NCBI GenBank assembly: GCA_019044685.2
Contig: JAGTXX020000011.1
Coordinates: 186,001 to 250,000 of the forward strand
Length of the DNA: 64,000 nucleotides
Direction of reading: 5' to 3'
Source of the DNA: Nannochloris sp. 'desiccata'
Lineage: Eukaryota; Chlorophyta; Trebouxiophyceae; Chlorellales; Chlorellaceae
A program made the position numbers and the translations under genes. The notes under the pieces were generated by a model, which searched no databases, was not told where the DNA came from, and worked only from the letters and a program-made list of their open reading frames with translations. Of this stretch, positions 10,453 to 23,200 are shown one piece after another (within the stretch, counting starts at the first letter, position 1; each line of letters begins with the position of its first letter).

Positions 10453-13400
10453 CTAATCAAACACCACGCGAGACATTTCGCCCCAAGACACTCCAATTTC
10501 TAATTTCGCCCTCAATGGAATCTCCAGCGCTGCTGCATTCTCCATACACTCCTTCACAATCTTGGCAACTTTCTCTTGATATTCCACATCTACTTCAAAT
10601 ACTAATTCATCATGAATCTGCAAAACCATATCTACATGGTCCTGTAAATTTTGTATTTCAAATTCTCGACAAATATCAATCATTGCCTTTTTAGCCACGT
10701 CAGCAGCAGAGCCTTGACAAATACTATTGACGGCTTTACGTTCCCCAGAAGCACGGGATTGCCAGTCTTCAGCTTTGATGGATGGAATCCAACGACGACG
10801 GCCAGCTAATGTTTTGATGTAGCCACTCTCGGTACATTCCACTTTAACTTGCTCTATCCAAGCTTTAATGCCGCTATAGGTATCTAAGAATTCATCTTTC
10901 ATTTGTTGTGCACGCTTGGGAGAGACTTCAAGCTTATCTGCCATCGCACCAGCACCCATACCATAAAACAGAGCATAGACAATCTGTTTTGCGTCGTCTC
11001 TAAGCTTTGAGGTGACCTCGTCCACCGGCATCTTTCTCCATCGAGCTGCGACCAGTTTAAACGGATCTTCAGCTCCATCTTGTAGCATTTCTTTCACTAC
11101 AGGATCTTTAGAGAAATGTGCCATCAATCTGAACTCTATTTGACGGAAATCAGCGCCCAGAATAACTCGACCTGGTTTGGATGGAACGATGGCAGATCTG
11201 AGATTTGCCTCGAGCTGCATGTGACCGCCTTCCTGGGTCAAATTTATATCATCACTTTCAGTATTCTTGTTAATACCAACAGAAAAAACTGTTTTAAAAC
11301 CACCAGCTCTATCAGTGCCACCGGCACCATCACCTTTTGGTTGAGAAGGCAAGGCTTTAAAAGCGTAAGGCTTGGTGAGATTCTGTAAATTAAACCCCTC
11401 CATAGCTAATCTACCCGTTGCTGTACCAGTATGGATAAAAGGGCAGTGCACTGCTAGACCATGTGTCTTTTCAGTTTTATTCACCCCGCCGTCGCCTTTC
11501 TCAAATTGTTGCTGAAGCAACGTTCTTTCAGCCTTGGCCAGCTCAATCATATCCCTGACTCTGCCAATAGTATGTGTAAGCTTACGATGCTCGATAATCA
11601 TAGGAACGATAGGATGTGCATCCCTTAACATCAATAAAAACTGCCTTCCTGTGCTATATGTAGTGTACTTGCTCCCATCTATCTTTGAGATACCCTCCTT
11701 TTCAGCGCCATGAGGCGGAGGTAACTGTAAACGACGATATATAACGTCTCTAATATCCGTAGGGGAGGTCATACTAAACTCAGGACCTGGTCCAGCAGCC
11801 TGGTGAGCAAGGGTGTTTAATTCCGCTAAACGACGTTTCATCCTGGGCAACATGGTACTTAATTTTTCAATAGAGAAACCAGCTCCAGCGCGCTCCATAT
11901 CGGCTAAAACAGGCACAAGTGGCATTTCATACCGACGAAGAGCATCAAATAAAGCAGGATCATTTTGAGATGTAAGAAATTTCATCGCCACGTTGCGGAG
12001 CTGCAACGCCACCGCCGCCGTCTGGCACGCATGAAGAGCTTGATTCCCCATGGGCCTCTTTTTATCATCTTTATGTAATCCATGTAATACACTGGCAACA
12101 TACGTATCGGGATCCCCAGAAAGAGATCTAACAAGAGATTTTAAAAGTACTTCAGCACCATGTATAAGTTTTTCATCAGTACGTTTCCTTTTGCCATCGC
12201 TCGTTAATAGATTGCTATTGACGTCGTCGTCTGTGAGGATCCCATCTTGGACAGTGCTTGAGTCAGGCTGGCACATCCACATGGCTATACGAGCATCAGT
12301 CATAAAACGATGTAAGTCTGCACCAGTCCTCTGAATAACTTTCTTCTCCGAGGGTTTGTCATCACCGAAAAGGCAAGCAGAGGTACCACCACCGCAGTTG
12401 CCATGTCCAGCAGCAGCCGAGGTACCAGCTTTAGTCTTTCTTGAACCGCGAGAAAGCAGCCAGCGTGTAGCTTCCACTTGATTCTTCCATCCAAACCACA
12501 CTATCTCTACATTAGATGCTACTATTACATCAGCAATCTTCTGTGCTGCTGTCTCCCATGTGCCCCCTTTAATCAAATTGCCGTAGAACGGGATGTAGGC
12601 AGCGGCACCGGGCGCCCAGCTAATAGCAATGCCTATAACAGTGCCTGGCTTGGGTCCAGCGTTCTTTTGTGCTGTTAAATCACCAGCATCAAGATCTGCG
12701 TCGTACATAGCACCACCAGGACCACACACACTGGTACTTGCCTTTTTTTTATCGCGCTGTACTTCTTTCTTTTTAAATTTCAGGGGAGGCGCCATCGCGG
12801 CCGTTGCTGCCATTTGAGCTAGAGGGCTGGCAAGAGCTCTTTTGTGAGGGACAACGATAAACTGAGCACCAAAAATAGAGAGTTTATTGAGAATACGTAT
12901 GAATCTCTCTAATCTATCGGGTGCGTTGATGAGAAATAGGCCAGTGGGAAGAGGTTTCTCAGGGGGCTGGCTGGGGTCGTTGCAAGGACCGTCACTGGAA
13001 CCACCATCGGTGGCGCCAGAAACAAGAAGAGGAGGAGGAGGAGGAGGAGGAGGAGGAGGAGGAGGAGGAGGAGGAGGAGGAGGAGGAGGAGGAGGAGGAG
13101 GAGGAGGATGTTTTTGTTGCTTCTGCTCATTCGTATTGCCATCTCCAGCGTTTGAAGGACCGCCACCAGCCCCACCAGCACCCCCACGTGCTGCATGAGC
13201 GCCAATCTCTGCAGCTGGGGGAGGTCGAGGAGCTGGCTTCGAGGGCGCAGCAGGAGGAGCAGGTACAGGTGCAGGGCAAGTAACTGCTTCCATAGCTTCC
13301 CACTCTTCACTGCGACCTTCATTAACAACTTCCTCAGCTTGTGTTTTTTCCTTCTTGGGAGGTGCAGCAGGACGTGTTTTTGTCGCTTTTGCAGTACCAG

Positions 13401-16400
13401 CCTTCATAGCCACCCCCCCTTTACTCCTAGCACCAGTAAAAACAGATTTAATAACAGCAACAGCACCATTGTTAACACCATCGGGAGAGGCAGTAACCAG
13501 AAGGTCTTGCTCAACAGATTTACCAAGCATCGTTTGACCTCTTAAAATAGCATTTGCAGCTGCTAAAATCTTTGCCGCTTTGTCTCGGAGAATCGGCTCA
13601 ACTTGTTGTTTTGAAAGTTTAGCATAGCCATTCCCCTTTGCAAGCGCCTTCATAATCTTCTTCTGACCAGCAGCTGCCACGTCCTCAACATTGCGTAAGC
13701 CGAATTGGAATAAAAGACGAGCGACAGGAGGTTTCACACCTTTAATTTTGGAAAGCGCTAAAATATCCCGTTTGGCTCCATGTCGAATTCGAGATCCAAA
13801 TTCATCTAAAACTGCTGCGAGTTGAAACCAGTGTACAGTTCTACAGAATTCTCTACAATTTTTAGCAAACCTCGCGGTATTTTCTTGTAAAGTGTCAATA
13901 AAAGCAGGAGAATTGATGTGGAATTCTGTAGCGACGTCTTCGTTGCTGCGCTCGCTAGCGAGCTGCTGCAACATACATGCGATATAAAATTTACGCAGAG
14001 TATTCTCTATTTGGATATGTTTGGGATTGGTAGGGGCTTTAGGATACCTGTTTTTATCTTGAGCTTTTTGCAACAGGTAGCCAGTATATGAATCTTCAAA
14101 GACCCCAATATTCTTTGCAGCTTTCCAGTCAGCAGGGTCCTCGACCTCTTGGCTTACTTCAGCAAGCTGTCGTTTCTTATCAGGTCGTTTTCTATTTTGT
14201 ATACCTTTGATAATTTGCTGCAAATGAATCCAATTCTCAGGTATCATCCTGAAGTCCATGTGGACAGGGACACAGACGTAGCAAGAATAGAGTTCAGAAT
14301 CCATCACAAAGCTTGTACGAGCTTTCGCTAGATCTACCATGACTTTGACTGCTATCTCAGGTGCTAACCCAGAATATGTGACTGCTTTCCCAAATATAGT
14401 AGCAGTAAATTTTTTCTTTTCATCTTCCCAAACCAGCAACTTTCGATCCTCGTCCGAAGATACAGGACCTTGATGCTTGCCAAGCTCTTTCAAAGCATTT
14501 CTACCCGCACCGATGACGTTCTTAACGGTAGTAGGATCACCATCTGCTGTAGCGAGAAACGAATTTACGTAGAGAAGGAGTTCTTCAGGTGTGGTTGCCG
14601 AACCGCTGGAGACGACTTCCAACATCGCATGCTGCATCATTGCACCTGCACAGAGAGGGGGAGAGGGAGATATCATTAGAAATTAATAATAGAAAAGCAT
14701 GTGAACATAGGATACCAGTTTTAAATGTTTAATACGCAAAATACACGTTGTTTAAAAGACGTACTATTACTAGTGAGAGAGCTTTCAATGCGTTCCAGGT
14801 CACTTTTGATCAAATGTTCATAATGCGCTTTTGGCACTTTTGATCCTGTAGACTGGATTAAAATCGATTCACCAAACTCATCAATACCAGCACGACCAGC
14901 TCTCCCTGCCATTTGATGGTACTGCATCACTGTAAGGTAGTTTTCAGGTAGCTCCATGGCCTTGTATGCATGAAGAAAAATAACCCGACGAGCTGGCAAA
15001 TTGACCCCGGCAGCTAAAGTTGAGGTAGCACACAGCACGCTGATAGCCCCACTACGGTAGGCACCTTCGATTAATCTTTTTTCTTCTTTAGTCAAGTCAG
15101 AGTTGTGGTATGCAATGCCTTTACGAACCAACGCCGCGTGTTCTTTGCTTTGCGCCATTGGAAGCGCCTCGAGTGCTTCAGCCACAGACTCTCTAGTGTA
15201 TTCAAACACAGCAGAGTAATCTTCATTTCCCTCCTCTTCCCCTTCGTCATCATCAGAATCTATTAAAATAATAGGTCTACTAGATTCTTCACCACCACCA
15301 GCTTCACCAGCAATACTCTTTTCACCACCAGCGTTTGGCTTTTCGCGAACCGGAAAAGAGACTAATTTCGCAAGGCGTTTGGCTTCCCAGAGACATGCTT
15401 TTTTAAACCCACAGAAGATCAAAACAGAATGCCCATCATCTACTGTCTCGCGTGTCAAATGCGCGACATGGTCTGGATCATCCTTGGTTGCAGGAGGAAG
15501 CTGTCGAACACAAACTAAAGGAGCAGCAGGCGCCACCGCCGCCCCGGCTGCTTCCCCTGGTACCTCTACTACGGGTGCAGCTGCAGGCAAAGTAAGCATT
15601 TCTCTCCCACGTTTCAAATACTGTGTTAATGGTACAGGTCTATGATCAGACACATACAGTGCAGCATCAAGCCAATTTGCTATTTGCCTAATATTTGGCA
15701 GAGTGGCCGACATACCAACAATTTGAATACGACGAGTTGTAGCGCCAATGCTAGTACCAGTAGTAGTACTGACAGTACGGAAAGGAGTAGTGGTGGTTTC
15801 AGTTGGTTTAGTAATGGTTGTATTAGCGGCAAGTTCTCCTTCGCCCGGCGGCCGATGCTGTGGTTGTTGCTGTTGCTCCTTTGCGACCGATGCAGGCTCC
15901 CCTGCAGCAGCTGCCTCTGCAGCATCTTTGAGCTTCAGCTCAGCGAGCTTTGCTTGATATCTCAGCTTGGTAAGCAATAATTCAAGTAAATACCCCCTGC
16001 CAGGGTCGCTTAGCAAGTGCAGCTCATCACAGACGATGCAGGAAAACTCGTCCTGGATAGGAGCAGCCCCCTCCTCTAGATGCCTGTTGAGAATCGAATT
16101 AGCGTTTTCGATAGTAGCCACAATAATTCCAGTGGTATGTTCACCAGTATGAGAAGAATAATGACCACCATGGTACTCAACTACTTCCTTGTCAAGAGGC
16201 TTTAAGAGGGGTGCCAGACGCCGAGCTTTTTCATGACAGAGGGCTCGATATGGTAAAACAAGCATTGTTTTACGGCCTGGGTGTTTTGCTAAAGCACGGA
16301 GAAGTAAAATCTCAGCAACTAGAGTCTTTCCAGCGGAGGTGGGTGCTGTATACACTAAATTGCAATCAGCATCAAGAACCTGCCCGCCTTCAGCTGCAAG

Positions 16401-18235
16401 GCATTCTGCTTGCCATTGATAGATTTGAGGAGGAACGCCTCCGTGTTTTATCATTGCATCTAGAAGAGTGCCGTTGAGGTAGCGCTTGAGTTCTACAGGG
16501 GCAGGGGAGGTTGTGAGTCCTCTACTGGTGCCGGGGCGGGTGGTGCTCAAGGGGGTTGAGGCTAGAAGTGCAGCAGCGAGAGGATCTGCTACAGAAGGTG
16601 CTGCTACTGTTGTTGGAGGAGCTGCTGCAAAAGCTGGAGGAGGCTTTTGGATGGCGTCTACAGGGGTTAACATTGGATTTTGAAGAGGAGGAACGTTGTT
16701 TGCTGCTCCTGCTATCAGCGCAGGCGCTGCTGCAGCAGCTGGGGGCGCAACTGCAGCAGCAAGTACTGGAAGTGCAGGTATAGGTGCTGGCCCTACACGC
16801 GATCTGTTCACTACAGTCAAGCTACGAGTTCTATTTACTAATAGATCTTTAGCAAAACTCACTCCTTCAGTCCCTGCCCCTGCCACTTCTCCTACTGCTG
16901 CCTTGTGCTCCTCCTGAGGCTCACTATCTCCCATCTGAGTGATACCAGTTGCACAGTCATTCTTATTGCCACTGCTGTGTAAAGAAATATGCTCGATTTC
17001 TACATTCAAACTGGGCAGGTCTGGACTTGCTTCATCGGCACCAACAAGTTGCGACGGTGGCGGTGGTAAAGGTAAAGGCTGTGGAGGAGGCAAAGGCCGT
17101 AAAGCATATTGATTTGGCTTCACATCCTCTTCACCCATAAGATGAGGAACCATTTGTGCTGCTGTGACTGCATCTGCCAAGCATGAAGCCTTCTTAGAAG
17201 GCGATGCTAGGGGTACATACTGCTCGACGGGGTTCTCAAAACCACCACCACCACCACCGCCAATAAGACTAGTACCAGGGATTCCTAGGTTTAAATTTTG
17301 CTTTACTGGTGAAGTATAACGTTGAGCTTTAGATGGATCTAGTAGCTTGGTGACATACTCGTCAGCTCTCATCATTTTTAAAGGAGGCTTTGAGGATTTA
17401 TTATCGCCATTGATGCTGCCACCACCACCACCACCACCGCCTCTGCCTTTATTCTGGGGAGAATTGCGTCGCTTGGAACCAATTATCTGAGCAATTGCCT
17501 TTCTAGAAGGAAAAGTTTTCGTTTCTACAGGTTGTTCTTCTTGTATTGGCTCTGATGCTGCCAACACTTGTTGTGGTGGTAGTGGCATGAGCGTCACAGT
17601 GGCAAGGAGACGCTCTGTTGCAATAAGACCAGGCATAGCTACAGAAGTATCGTGAGCATAATTAGCTTTCCCGTCATCAGAAGAGTAAAGGGGTCCTAAT
17701 TCTCCATTTTTTTGCCTTGGAGAAAGGGACAAAGGCAAGCTTCGTGTATCCTCGGCAGCAATGTCATCTTGTCTAGCTACTAAAAGGAATTCATCTACTT
17801 CAAGTTCGATTTGCTCCTGCTCCTCAGTTATTGCAAGAACTTCGCCAGCGCTCTTATTTTCTTCCTTTATTTCTGGTGGTGTAAGAGTTTTATGCTCTAC
17901 ATCTTCTGTCGCGGGCAAGGGAGGAGGAGGAGCAGCAGGTGCAGGAACAGCGTGCTGTGGTTGAGGTCTCAGCACTGGAGCTTTGTGGTCGCGCTGAGGG
18001 GCGGTAGCAATATCATCATCATAATTATCTCTGAGGGCATTTAGATTCTGCGAAGCTTTCCTGAATTGCTCAGGATGCTTCCTTCTGTGCTGGGCAGCAC
18101 TGCAAAATTAATAAATTTATCAAGATCAAAGTCAGTGTCTTCGTTACAAAAAATAAAATTTAGGGAGGCGTGAAGCACGTGAAGGTGATATAAGATCTAG
18201 GTTACATACATCTGAGATTTGCTTCTCCTTTTCAT
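10453..18235 (-). CDS. POLQ: DNA polymerase theta (helicase-polymerase, TEBICHI type)
   Basis: One gene in three exons: 18235-18210 (26 nt, MKRRSKSQ), 18099-14765 and 14645-10453. All introns are GT-AG with matching phases; the product is 2,517 aa. Exon 2 carries a Ski2/HELQ-type helicase: motif I APTSAGKT near residue 600, DELH near 700, GMSAT, and QMAGRAGR. Exon 3 continues with the HELQ/POLQ helical and helix-hairpin-helix region (LSKIKGVKPPVARLLFQFG), a Pro-rich linker, a degenerate exonuclease-like segment and a family-A polymerase: motif A GADFRQIEF near 2286, motif B RDDAKQIVYALFYGMG, motif C QIHDELVFEV near 2465. In plants and animals this enzyme performs theta-mediated end joining of double-strand breaks. 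Separate annotation of the two ORFs would split the gene. The 26-Pro run lies in the linker between helicase and polymerase. Confidence 0.92.
13030..13107. repeat. (AGG)26 tract encoding poly-Pro in POLQ
   Basis: 26 AGG units on the plus strand read as 26 CCT proline codons in the POLQ frame. They lie in the linker ahead of the exonuclease-like and polymerase domains. Confidence 0.95.
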
Positions 18236-18867
18236 TTTGCTAGCACGTTCCGCGCAATGGCTTTTGGTCGATCTCAAGCGGTCATTAGTGCCGCTGCTTT
18301 AATAGGGCGTGACATATGAAATCCTTACTTCACTAGGTCGGTATAGAGTAGATTATTATTTGAGCTGAAACGGCGGATCGTCGCGATTTACGTCCGAAAA
18401 AGACTGAACGTGCTCCGTATGCTTTGGCAGCTATCGTCGTTAACGGAGTTTTGGACTCCGCACGAAATTGCACCGGCGTTGCTGTCTCCAACGGCCGGCT
18501 CCTTAATTGTGTCAATATTTGATATTAGAATCTGTAAAACGTTATTTCAATAGCATCTCACCAGTAGAAAGTACATCAGCGTGGCTAATAACGCCTACCC
18601 TTGTGGACGCTGGCGGCACGGAAACTTCAAAACCGTTTCAAGACTGAAAGCCTGCCTACATCTTATCTGCGTGCCCGCATTGCCGTTACAAACGGATGTA
18701 GATGTACTTGCAGCCTCTCTTAAGCTACATTTCAAACCTATATTTTGGAATTGCAGAATTTCAATTAAAGTGTGCGTTGATGGCGCTTGCCAGCTCAGAT
18801 ATCCATAGACACGTAGCCTTGCCATTTTATACAACGCCTCCTCACTTTCAACCATTTATTTTTAGCC
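18236..18867. other. Divergent promoter region, 632 bp
   Basis: Separates POLQ (minus) from the TPM-domain gene (plus). The part at about 18360-18520 is more GC-rich than its surroundings. Short ORFs here have no recognisable product and no RNA gene was identified. Confidence 0.6.
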
Positions 18868-19896
18868 ATGAATTTTACATTGCCAAGACAACCCCAAGTG
18901 GGAGTCTTGCAACTCCACCATGAGTCTCACATTCAGCGATTGATAATCCAGACTAAGTTACCTCATGTTCGGCGCAGCGTCGCATCACAAGCCGCCCGCG
19001 CATCTGCAGATACACTAAAATCGCGCATCAAAATTATTGGCTCCTTCATAGCTCAATCCAGCTGCGCAGCAGCCCTTGCCTTAGCTCTTACTTTACATCC
19101 ATCGCCTGCCACTGCTCTTGAGACCTCTTCTCCTCCTAAAGTTTCCAATGACGTTCCCTTTCTGGATCTCGCCAAAGTCATGCCTGCAGGCAAATTGGAC
19201 GGTCTCCAAATGAATCTCCGTCAGTTAGAGGCAGATACAGGCTACAAACTAAGAGTTTTAAGTCGGTTTGGTCCTTCAGACGTCCCTTCCATCGAACAAA
19301 TTCGTTCTGGCTGGGGCGTAGACGATAAAACCGTCGTCGTTTTTGTAGATCCAAGCGCACCCAACATTATGACCTTTAGATTTGGTATGGGAGTCCAAAA
19401 AATTTTACCCAGGCCTTTTTTCACTGAACTCCAAAGTCGATTGGGAAATCAGTTTTTTGTCCGAGAAAATGGTGAACAGGCAGCCGTATATCAAATGCTG
19501 GATGCTATGGACACGTGTTTTCGTAGAGAAGGTGGCTGTAGAGTCCCTCCAGGTCTCCCATCAGAGCAATATTACTTCACTCTTGGCTGTGCAGTTGCTG
19601 GTGGGCTTATTTTAGGATCAGTTTTAAGAATTGAACCCCAAGGTTTTGTTAAGAGGCGGTGGGTCTATGGTTTATTATTCTCACCATTATGGGCCAGTTT
19701 AAGTATTAATTTTGGCCTGGGACCTGTGATATCGCGTACCGACGACCTTTTGCCAGTAATATATAATATCGCAGCGACGGTGGCCGCGGCGTTGCTTATT
19801 TACTTTTATCCCCAAGCGGCCAAAGCCACAGGGCTGAGCATGGATCAGAATAACGATGATGACGATACGTACGGGGGCAATTCTAATTGGAAATAA
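18868..19896 (+). CDS. Plastid TPM-domain protein (TLP18.3/Psb32-like family)
   Basis: Intronless 342-aa ORF from the ATG at 18868. Residues 1-75 contain an Arg/Ser-rich transit-like part and then an Ala/Leu-rich hydrophobic stretch ending in SPATALE, compatible with a two-step thylakoid targeting signal. Residues about 90-225 match a TPM domain: KLDGLQMNLRQLEADTGYKLRVL, where the family has a similar LNxxLxxLExxTGxQ pattern, then DDKTVVVFVDP and a later amphipathic helix. Three hydrophobic segments follow (starting YYFTLGCAVAGG, WVYGLLFSPLW and LLPVIYNIAATVAA), so the protein is probably membrane anchored, then an Asp-rich tail. Relatives act in photosystem II repair or as acid phosphatases; the exact role here is inferred only. 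Confidence 0.75.
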   Translation: MNFTLPRQPQVGVLQLHHESHIQRLIIQTKLPHVRRSVASQAARASADTLKSRIKIIGSFIAQSSCAAALALALTLHPSPATALETSSPPKVSNDVPFLDLAKVMPAGKLDGLQMNLRQLEADTGYKLRVLSRFGPSDVPSIEQIRSGWGVDDKTVVVFVDPSAPNIMTFRFGMGVQKILPRPFFTELQSRLGNQFFVRENGEQAAVYQMLDAMDTCFRREGGCRVPPGLPSEQYYFTLGCAVAGGLILGSVLRIEPQGFVKRRWVYGLLFSPLWASLSINFGLGPVISRTDDLLPVIYNIAATVAAALLIYFYPQAAKATGLSMDQNNDDDDTYGGNSNWK

Positions 19897-20235
19897 AGTG
19901 ATTAGTAGTAGTGTTGTGGTTACTATGAATCTCATTAAAAGATAGGGCAGTGGGTGCAGGTTTAAGAAAGCGGTTTTCCGGCAAATGAAGAAATAAAAAC
20001 GCCGTCCTGAAGAATGTCTAATTTCGATATTTCGGTTTTTGATTTTGTATTTATCTCCTTAAATACTTCAAAGCTAATCACTATATATATTTATAGTTAT
20101 ATATTTCCACACAATATCGACTGTCATTATAGAAAATGGTACTAATTTTGTAGATAGAAAAAAGAGTATAAGAGCAATACGAAGCGGAAAAAAGGGTTGA
20201 AGGGAAAAAAATCATCAACAACTACTAACAAATTT
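19897..20235. other. Convergent 3' intergenic region, 339 bp
   Basis: AT-rich 3' flanks of the TPM gene and the PI4K gene; nothing else seen. Confidence 0.7.
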
Positions 20236-23200
20236 CTACAAAATTCCATTTAAAACTCGCTGATAATAGTCATATTGCCGCGTTCTCCACGCATCTAATG
20301 AATCAGATATCAACCCTAACACCACTTCAACAACTTGTGGCTCTGGCATTCCCAATGCAAATCTCTTCTTTACCCCTTGCACTGCTGCCACTTTATTTTT
20401 GAAGCAAGGACACCCAGAGTCACTCATCATCTCGACCAACAGAGTAATCCGATCTGAATGACGACGCGCAGCTAAAAATCCTTGAATCATCAAAACTTTG
20501 AAATAATCAAACAGTTCAGAAGCACTCCCTTCAGGATCAGAATCCATGACCTCGAGCAATTCTCTCGTCAACTTGAACGGGGCAGACTCAAAATTGACAC
20601 CCCCTGGAGAATTAGAGAGCATAAACCCGAAATCGATGTGTACTACATGTCCAGTATCATCTATGAGGATATTAGCGTTGTGGCGGTCTCGAATTTGAAG
20701 TAAATAACAGAGTAGAGAGTAGCCTGCCATCGACTCGACAAAATTCCGCTGAGCTTTTTTGAAAAGTGGAGACCCTTCTCCGCCAAATTCAGCAACGAAA
20801 TGGTCACGCAAGGACGTCCCTGGGGCGCGTTTTGATTTAATGGCGTGAATAGAAGGAGCGTTGGGCACCATTTCAATTAAAGCTGTGCGGTTGGAAGTCA
20901 CCAGAACCTCATAAGGCCGGAGCCACACAGGAAGTTGAGCTTCTGCAAATATTTCATAAAATGTAGAAATTACTTGCATCGCGAGAAGTTCTTGTCGACA
21001 ATCATCACCTGATTTGACGATAACGCAGCGAAGATCCCATCCAGGTCTATTTCCATGGGGGGAATTGGCACGGAGCCGAGCTTTCAATGCAGGCCAGCGC
21101 TCACCATGGATAGCTTTCAACTCAGCTTCCTTCTTCTTCTCTTTCTTCCCATCTGATGCTGATGTCGTTGCAGTGATGGTGCTAACAGAACTAGTCGCTG
21201 GGGTAGAGGCTGCACCTAAAGCAGCTGCTGCGGTACCAGCAGGGGTCTCGGGAATCATCGGCGCATGTTTCTCGATTGAACCTGTTGGGGATGGAGCTTC
21301 TGGTGTTGCTGGTAGCTGGCCACTCGGTGAGGGTACTGGGAGCTTATGTTCACGTGCAATAAGGGATAAAGCTTCATGTGAAGGCATACGTTGATGACGA
21401 GGACCTGTTCTTTTGATAGCCAGACTGATACCGCCATGGACCGTGAAGACTACTTTAACTCGTGTTGCCGGTGTTTTAGGTGGCGCTTGAACAACAACAG
21501 GTACAGCCGTAGCAGGAGCAGCAACTGAAGGAGTAGCAGTAGATACAATATCAGCAGCCGCACTCGATTTCGCCTTGGTGGTAGAAGACGGTGTTGACGG
21601 TTGTGATGATGTTTTCGAAATAGCGTTGCAGGTCCTGCAAAGCCCAAATTTACACATCCACCCATTCTTAGAACACTGCTGTTGCTGCTGTTGCGTACCA
21701 GCATAACCATCTAGAACACCAATACCACCACCAGCAGCAGCAGGGCCTTCAGGATAGACAGCACCTCTACGAATCAAACTACCCGCCCTTGCCGCATCAA
21801 CGACCGTTGTAGCCATAACTGTTGCTGCAGACACATTAGATCCAGTGCTACCTCCAGTATCAGAAGAATGGCTATCAGCACTGCTATTGTTTCTGCTTAA
21901 TGGCACAGCACCACCACCACCACCACCACCGCCAGCAGCAGCAGCAATTTCTAGAGTATTGTCAACAGTAAAAGAATTATGTACTACCAAGGGTGTATCG
22001 TCAACCACATGCATCCTCACCGATACTTTCGGTTCTACTCCACACAATGCAGCTAAAGCTGCATTCAGGCCAGAGGACAGATCAGCAGCAGATGCAGCAG
22101 CAGATGGATGGATCCGGACATTTGATCCGCCAATCCAGTGACCACCACCTTGCACAGCAGAGCGATGTAAAGGAGGGAGCAGAGACGAGGACGATAATGG
22201 TGCTGGTGCTGGTGGGTGTTGAAGATGAGGGAGAGATGCTTCGTCGTCCATATGACCACTACTACCTGACAAAGGGCGCTTTCCTGTAGGGCTATGACTC
22301 GCTTCGCTCGCAAAGTCAGCAAGAGACAGATCAGTAGCAAACGTGGAAGCTTCAGAACGCTGACTAATTAATGACGGTGGCGCTGCTGCTGCTGCTGTTG
22401 CTGGTCCGTTATTAAGATGCAATGAAGATAATCCAATATCCCATAAGCTCCCTTGCTGTTGCTGCTGAGGCGGCGCTGTCGGACTACTTGCAGCAACTCC
22501 ACCGCCATTCGGCTGAACACCCGTCATGGATGGTGGCAAATGGGGTGATGGTGTTAAACTAGATCTGACGAGCCCAGCATCAGCGCCAGTACTTCCCTGA
22601 ACAGCCGCCACAGCTGTCGCAGCTAATAGAGAGCTTGAAGAGGTATCAATTGAACTAGAACGGCGGTGATGGTGAGAAAGCCAAGGAATGCCCTCAGCAG
22701 CGGCAGCAGCGGCGGCAGGGTCCACTTCCATCTCTTGCGGCAATGGGGGCAACTTATGGACTAACGAAGTAGCGATATGTGCATTACTATTCCGTAATGC
22801 TGCTGCAGCAGCTGCAGCCTCCGCTTCCGCCTCGGCTGCTGCTTCATTCAGTACTTCAACGAACAAAGTAAAAGGCGCCTTCTCTCGGGAATTGAGTAAT
22901 CGAGATTCTCTATAAGCCAATCGAACGACTCGTTGCCTAAGAGAACGACCCATAGGCCACCAAATAGCCACCCCGGAACGACTAGCGCGATCCATTTCAG
23001 TGTTGATACTGGTCAAAGCTTTGTGTAAAGCCCAATGTCTATCTTCTGGCTGGAAAACCGTAAGATTGCTCGAGGCTGTACATAGGGCGTCAACAAAGTC
23101 TAGCGTAGCCCCAAAAGTCGTTTCCCTTCTTCTTGGTGAATTCGGAGGACTCTGTGCTTCCTCCCCATCAACAGAAGAACCGGGGCCTACACCATTTCCA

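Noticed and set aside
10453..14676. Stand-alone DNA polymerase I-like gene
   Set aside because: Its first residues are intron; it splices to the helicase exon as the C-terminal part of POLQ.
18595..18855. 86-aa minus-strand ORF in the POLQ/TPM gap
   Set aside because: No family, overlaps the likely TPM-gene promoter, random-looking composition.
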